A stretch of 64,000 bases of DNA, taken from the NCBI RefSeq assembly GCF_025567415.1, contig NZ_JAOQJV010000001.1:62001-126000 (forward strand). Direction: 5' to 3'. This stretch comes from Claveliimonas ammoniilytica (lineage in GTDB: Bacteria; Bacillota; Clostridia; Lachnospirales; Lachnospiraceae). A program made the translations under genes and the position numbers. Each line of letters starts with the position of its first letter. Within the stretch, counting starts at the first letter, position 1. The notes under the pieces were generated by a model that worked only from the letters and a program-made list of their open reading frames with translations, was not told where the DNA came from and did no database searches. This document shows, piece after piece, positions 61,984 through 64,000 of this stretch.

Positions 61984-63146
61984 TGTACAAATATTATTGT
62001 TTTAATGCAATTGCAGAATGTGGACTGGCAAATCTCAGTGAGGATTTTGTACCAGTCAGTGATGCTAAGGATGCGGATGGAATTCTGGTAAGAAGTGCAG
62101 CACTTCACGAACTGGAATTTGGCAAGAACCTGAAGGTCATTGCGCGAGCAGGAGCCGGTGTGAATAATATTCCGCTGGATCGCTGCGCAGAAGAGGGAAT
62201 CGTAGTGTTTAATACACCAGGAGCCAATGCGAATGGTGTAAAAGAACTGGTTATTGCAGGTATGCTTCTGGCATCCAGAGATATTTTGGGTGGCATTAAC
62301 TGGGTACAGGAAAATGAAGAAGACGGTAATATTGCCAAAGATGCCGAGAAAGCAAAGAAAGCTTTTGCGGGCTGTGAGCTGGAAGGAAAGAAACTCGGTG
62401 TAATCGGTCTTGGAGCCATCGGTGTGCTGGTAGCCAACGCAGCACAGCATCTGGGAATGGATGTGTATGGCTATGACCCTTATCTGTCAGTGGAATCTGC
62501 ATGGAAGATTTCCAGAGGGATCCACCATGCAAGAACTGTGGATGAGATTTACAGTGAATGTGATTATATTACGATTCATGTACCGGCACTTGACAGTACA
62601 AAGGGCATGATCGATGCAGATGCTATCAGTCTGATGAAAGATGGCGTGGTTGTACTGAACTTTGCCAGAGATGTGCTGGTGAACAGTGAGGCTGTGGTAG
62701 ATGGATTGGTATCCGGTAAGATTAAGCATTACGTGACTGACTTCCCGACACCAGAGATCGCAGGTGTAAAGGGAGCTATTGTCATTCCGCATCTGGGAGC
62801 TTCTACAGCAGAGGCAGAAGAAAATTGTGCGAAGATGGCGGTCAAAGAGATGCGTAATTATCTGGAATATGGTAATATTAAAAACTCTGTCAATTATCCA
62901 AACTGCGATATGGGATACCCGGGAGATAACAAGAGAATTACACTTCTTCACCACAATATTCCGAATATGATCGGTCAGATCACAGGCGTTCTGGCAAAGG
63001 ATAATATGAATATTGCAGACATGTCCAATAAGAGCAAAGGCAGTTATGCATATACCATGATAGATGTGGATTCTGATATTCCGGAATCTGTGAAGAAGGA
63101 TCTGGAGGCAATTGATGGTATCCTTCGTGTACGTATTCTGAATTAG
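61983..63146 (+). CDS. serA: D-3-phosphoglycerate dehydrogenase with ACT domain
   Basis: A 387-residue dehydrogenase that makes 3-phosphohydroxypyruvate, first step of serine synthesis. Seen: ARAGAGVNNIPLD, NTPGANANGVKELV, nucleotide-binding GVIGLGAIGVLVANAA, catalytic Arg in LNFARD, the Glu in PTPEIAG and His in IPHLGAST. The last 75 residues are an ACT domain (HNIPNMIGQITGVLAKDNMNIADM), a likely serine-sensing site. It lacks the extra allosteric domain of longer SerA proteins. Last gene of the leuB-serA unit. Confidence 0.95.
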   Translation: MYKYYCFNAIAECGLANLSEDFVPVSDAKDADGILVRSAALHELEFGKNLKVIARAGAGVNNIPLDRCAEEGIVVFNTPGANANGVKELVIAGMLLASRDILGGINWVQENEEDGNIAKDAEKAKKAFAGCELEGKKLGVIGLGAIGVLVANAAQHLGMDVYGYDPYLSVESAWKISRGIHHARTVDEIYSECDYITIHVPALDSTKGMIDADAISLMKDGVVVLNFARDVLVNSEAVVDGLVSGKIKHYVTDFPTPEIAGVKGAIVIPHLGASTAEAEENCAKMAVKEMRNYLEYGNIKNSVNYPNCDMGYPGDNKRITLLHHNIPNMIGQITGVLAKDNMNIADMSNKSKGSYAYTMIDVDSDIPESVKKDLEAIDGILRVRILN

Positions 63147-63243
63147 TTTGTAATTATAATAAATGACGGTTTTACAGAATTGTTACGATTATTATGAATT
63201 AGTTAAGAAAGTAATACTTTAATTCTTAATTCTTGAAAAAACG

Positions 63244-63277
63244 ACACCCCTTTCTTGTGTACACGAGAGAGGGGTGT
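63244..63277 (+). terminator. long hairpin after serA
   Basis: A near-perfect 16-bp stem (ACACCCCTTTCTTGTG / CACGAGAGAGGGGTGT, some G-U) with a two-base tip. It is followed by TATACTTTC and not by a clean T run, so it may be a weak terminator or a DNA/RNA regulatory site. Confidence 0.5.
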
Positions 63278-63321
63278 TATACTTTCGGTAGTGTGTGTAC
63301 AGAAGAATGAGGGGTTTACGG

Positions 63322-64000
63322 ATGAATAATGACAGACTCTCTAATAGAAAGAGACGGTTAAAACAAATACAACGCAGAAGACAGATACAAAGAATCATGG
63401 CTGCAGGAATCCTGTTTTTGATGGTAATAGGTGTATTTCAGGTAGTTCGTGCAGTAGGGAAAAGTCGTATTGCACAGATTACTTTACAGGCAGATAATCA
63501 GTCGATCATGCAGGATGAAAAAGTACCGACATTAACTGCATCAGCAAGCTGTGAGAGAAAGAAGGAAAAGAAAGTTCTGGATAAAGATAAAGGGTACACA
63601 GTAAAGGATCTGTTGAAGGAACTGAACAGCGGAAAAGATTATTCTATCGAGTGTGATGCAGACGGAACAAAGGAAGGAAAATTCCCGATTAAGCTTATTC
63701 TTTCTAAGGAATTGTCTAAGAAATTAAAGTCTGACTGGGATGGAAAAGCGAATATAGTTGTTACGAAAGGATATCTGACAGTTAAGAATAAAGTCGGCAA
63801 ATGGAAAGGCAACAAGTTTCAGAAGTACGATGGAAGTTATGTAGAGAATGATTTTGTAGTATCCAAAGGGAAAACTTATTATTTCGGCAGTGATAGGAAA
63901 AAAGTCAGCGGATGGCAGGAGATTAACGGTAAAAAGTACTTCTTCACAAAAAAAGGAGCAATGGAATCTTCTGCATGGAAGAAAGACGGAGATCATACAT
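63322..64000 (+). CDS. secreted cell-wall-binding repeat protein, N-terminal fragment
   Basis: An open frame from ATG 63322 running off the window (226 codons seen). The N-terminus is strongly basic (MNNDRLSNRKRRLKQIQRRR), followed by a membrane segment or signal anchor (about 26-43) and an export region. Residues about 85-165 form a small domain of alternating Lys-rich strands (TVKDLLKELNSGKDYSIECD, NIVVTKGYLTVKNK), then choline-binding-type repeats with aromatic/Gly pattern: YYFGSDRKKVSGWQEINGKK and YFFTKKGAMESSAW. The enzymatic part, if any (a polysaccharide deacetylase would be one possibility), lies beyond the edge. Confidence 0.75.
   Translation, partial: MNNDRLSNRKRRLKQIQRRRQIQRIMAAGILFLMVIGVFQVVRAVGKSRIAQITLQADNQSIMQDEKVPTLTASASCERKKEKKVLDKDKGYTVKDLLKELNSGKDYSIECDADGTKEGKFPIKLILSKELSKKLKSDWDGKANIVVTKGYLTVKNKVGKWKGNKFQKYDGSYVENDFVVSKGKTYYFGSDRKKVSGWQEINGKKYFFTKKGAMESSAWKKDGDHT

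Overview
The window is a chromosomal segment of a low-to-moderate GC, spore-forming Firmicute, most likely a gut Lachnospiraceae of the Dorea, Coprococcus or Blautia type. This rests on: the cysE-cysS-mrnC-rlmB-sigH and dgt-dnaG-rpoD-trmK-nif3 gene orders, a stand-alone SpoVAF gene, two T-box leaders, a single-chain 1270-residue PurL, NADP-type glutamate dehydrogenase, strong TTGACA/TATAAT promoters with AGGAGG ribosome sites, and tRNA genes with no encoded CCA. The genus is inferred from gene content, not from a marker gene. Almost every gene is on the + strand. I see no prophage, insertion sequence, CRISPR array or rRNA operon.

Layout. 0-9 kb: the end of a DinG-type helicase, a LysR regulator, a DUF1461 membrane protein, purL, gdhA and a divergent acetate-kinase-family gene. 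9-13.4 kb: tRNA-Val and tRNA-Met, ispF with an unusual Cys-rich tail, a GNAT acetyltransferase and a two-component system. 13.4-18 kb: a cysteine T-box leader, an intergenic repeat, cysE-cysS-mrnC-rlmB-sigH and a reverse tRNA-Thr. 18-27.5 kb: glnS, a MocR regulator, a small acidic protein, cls, purA, a DUF1540 protein, an AI-2E family permease and metA. 27.5-31 kb: a more accessory-looking stretch with a TraB/EreA-like membrane protein and a short Old Yellow Enzyme coupled to a short-chain dehydrogenase.

31-39 kb: a tryptophan T-box leader controlling a trpXYZ ABC transporter and dut, then spoVAF behind a sigma-G-like promoter, a DegV protein, the infC-rpmI-rplT operon (infC starts at AUU), two tandem tRNA-Leu(AAG) genes and a second copy of the repeat. 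39-43 kb: an apparent operon of a SorC regulator, glycerol-1-phosphate dehydrogenase, a HAD phosphatase and an RpiB-like isomerase. 43-50 kb: dgt, dnaG, rpoD, trmK, a Nif3-family gene and a TGS-containing nucleoside kinase. 50-56 kb: aroC (reverse), a cysteine desulfidase-like enzyme, an L,D-transpeptidase with a very acidic cytoplasmic tail, tgt and yajC. 56-64 kb: leuB-ilvD-ilvB-serC-serA and the start of a secreted cell-wall-binding protein cut by the window edge.

Together these are mostly housekeeping and amino-acid supply genes: cysteine (T-box, cysE, cysS), tryptophan uptake, methionine, branched-chain and serine synthesis, nitrogen assimilation through gdhA, purines, and the primase/sigma macromolecular-synthesis cluster. 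No clearly new multi-gene defence or mobile system is visible. The best candidates for something undescribed are the acetate-kinase homologue with altered active-site positions, the 93-nt two-hairpin repeat, the TraB/EreA-like membrane fusion, the OYE-SDR pair and the SorC/G1PDH/HAD/RpiB operon.
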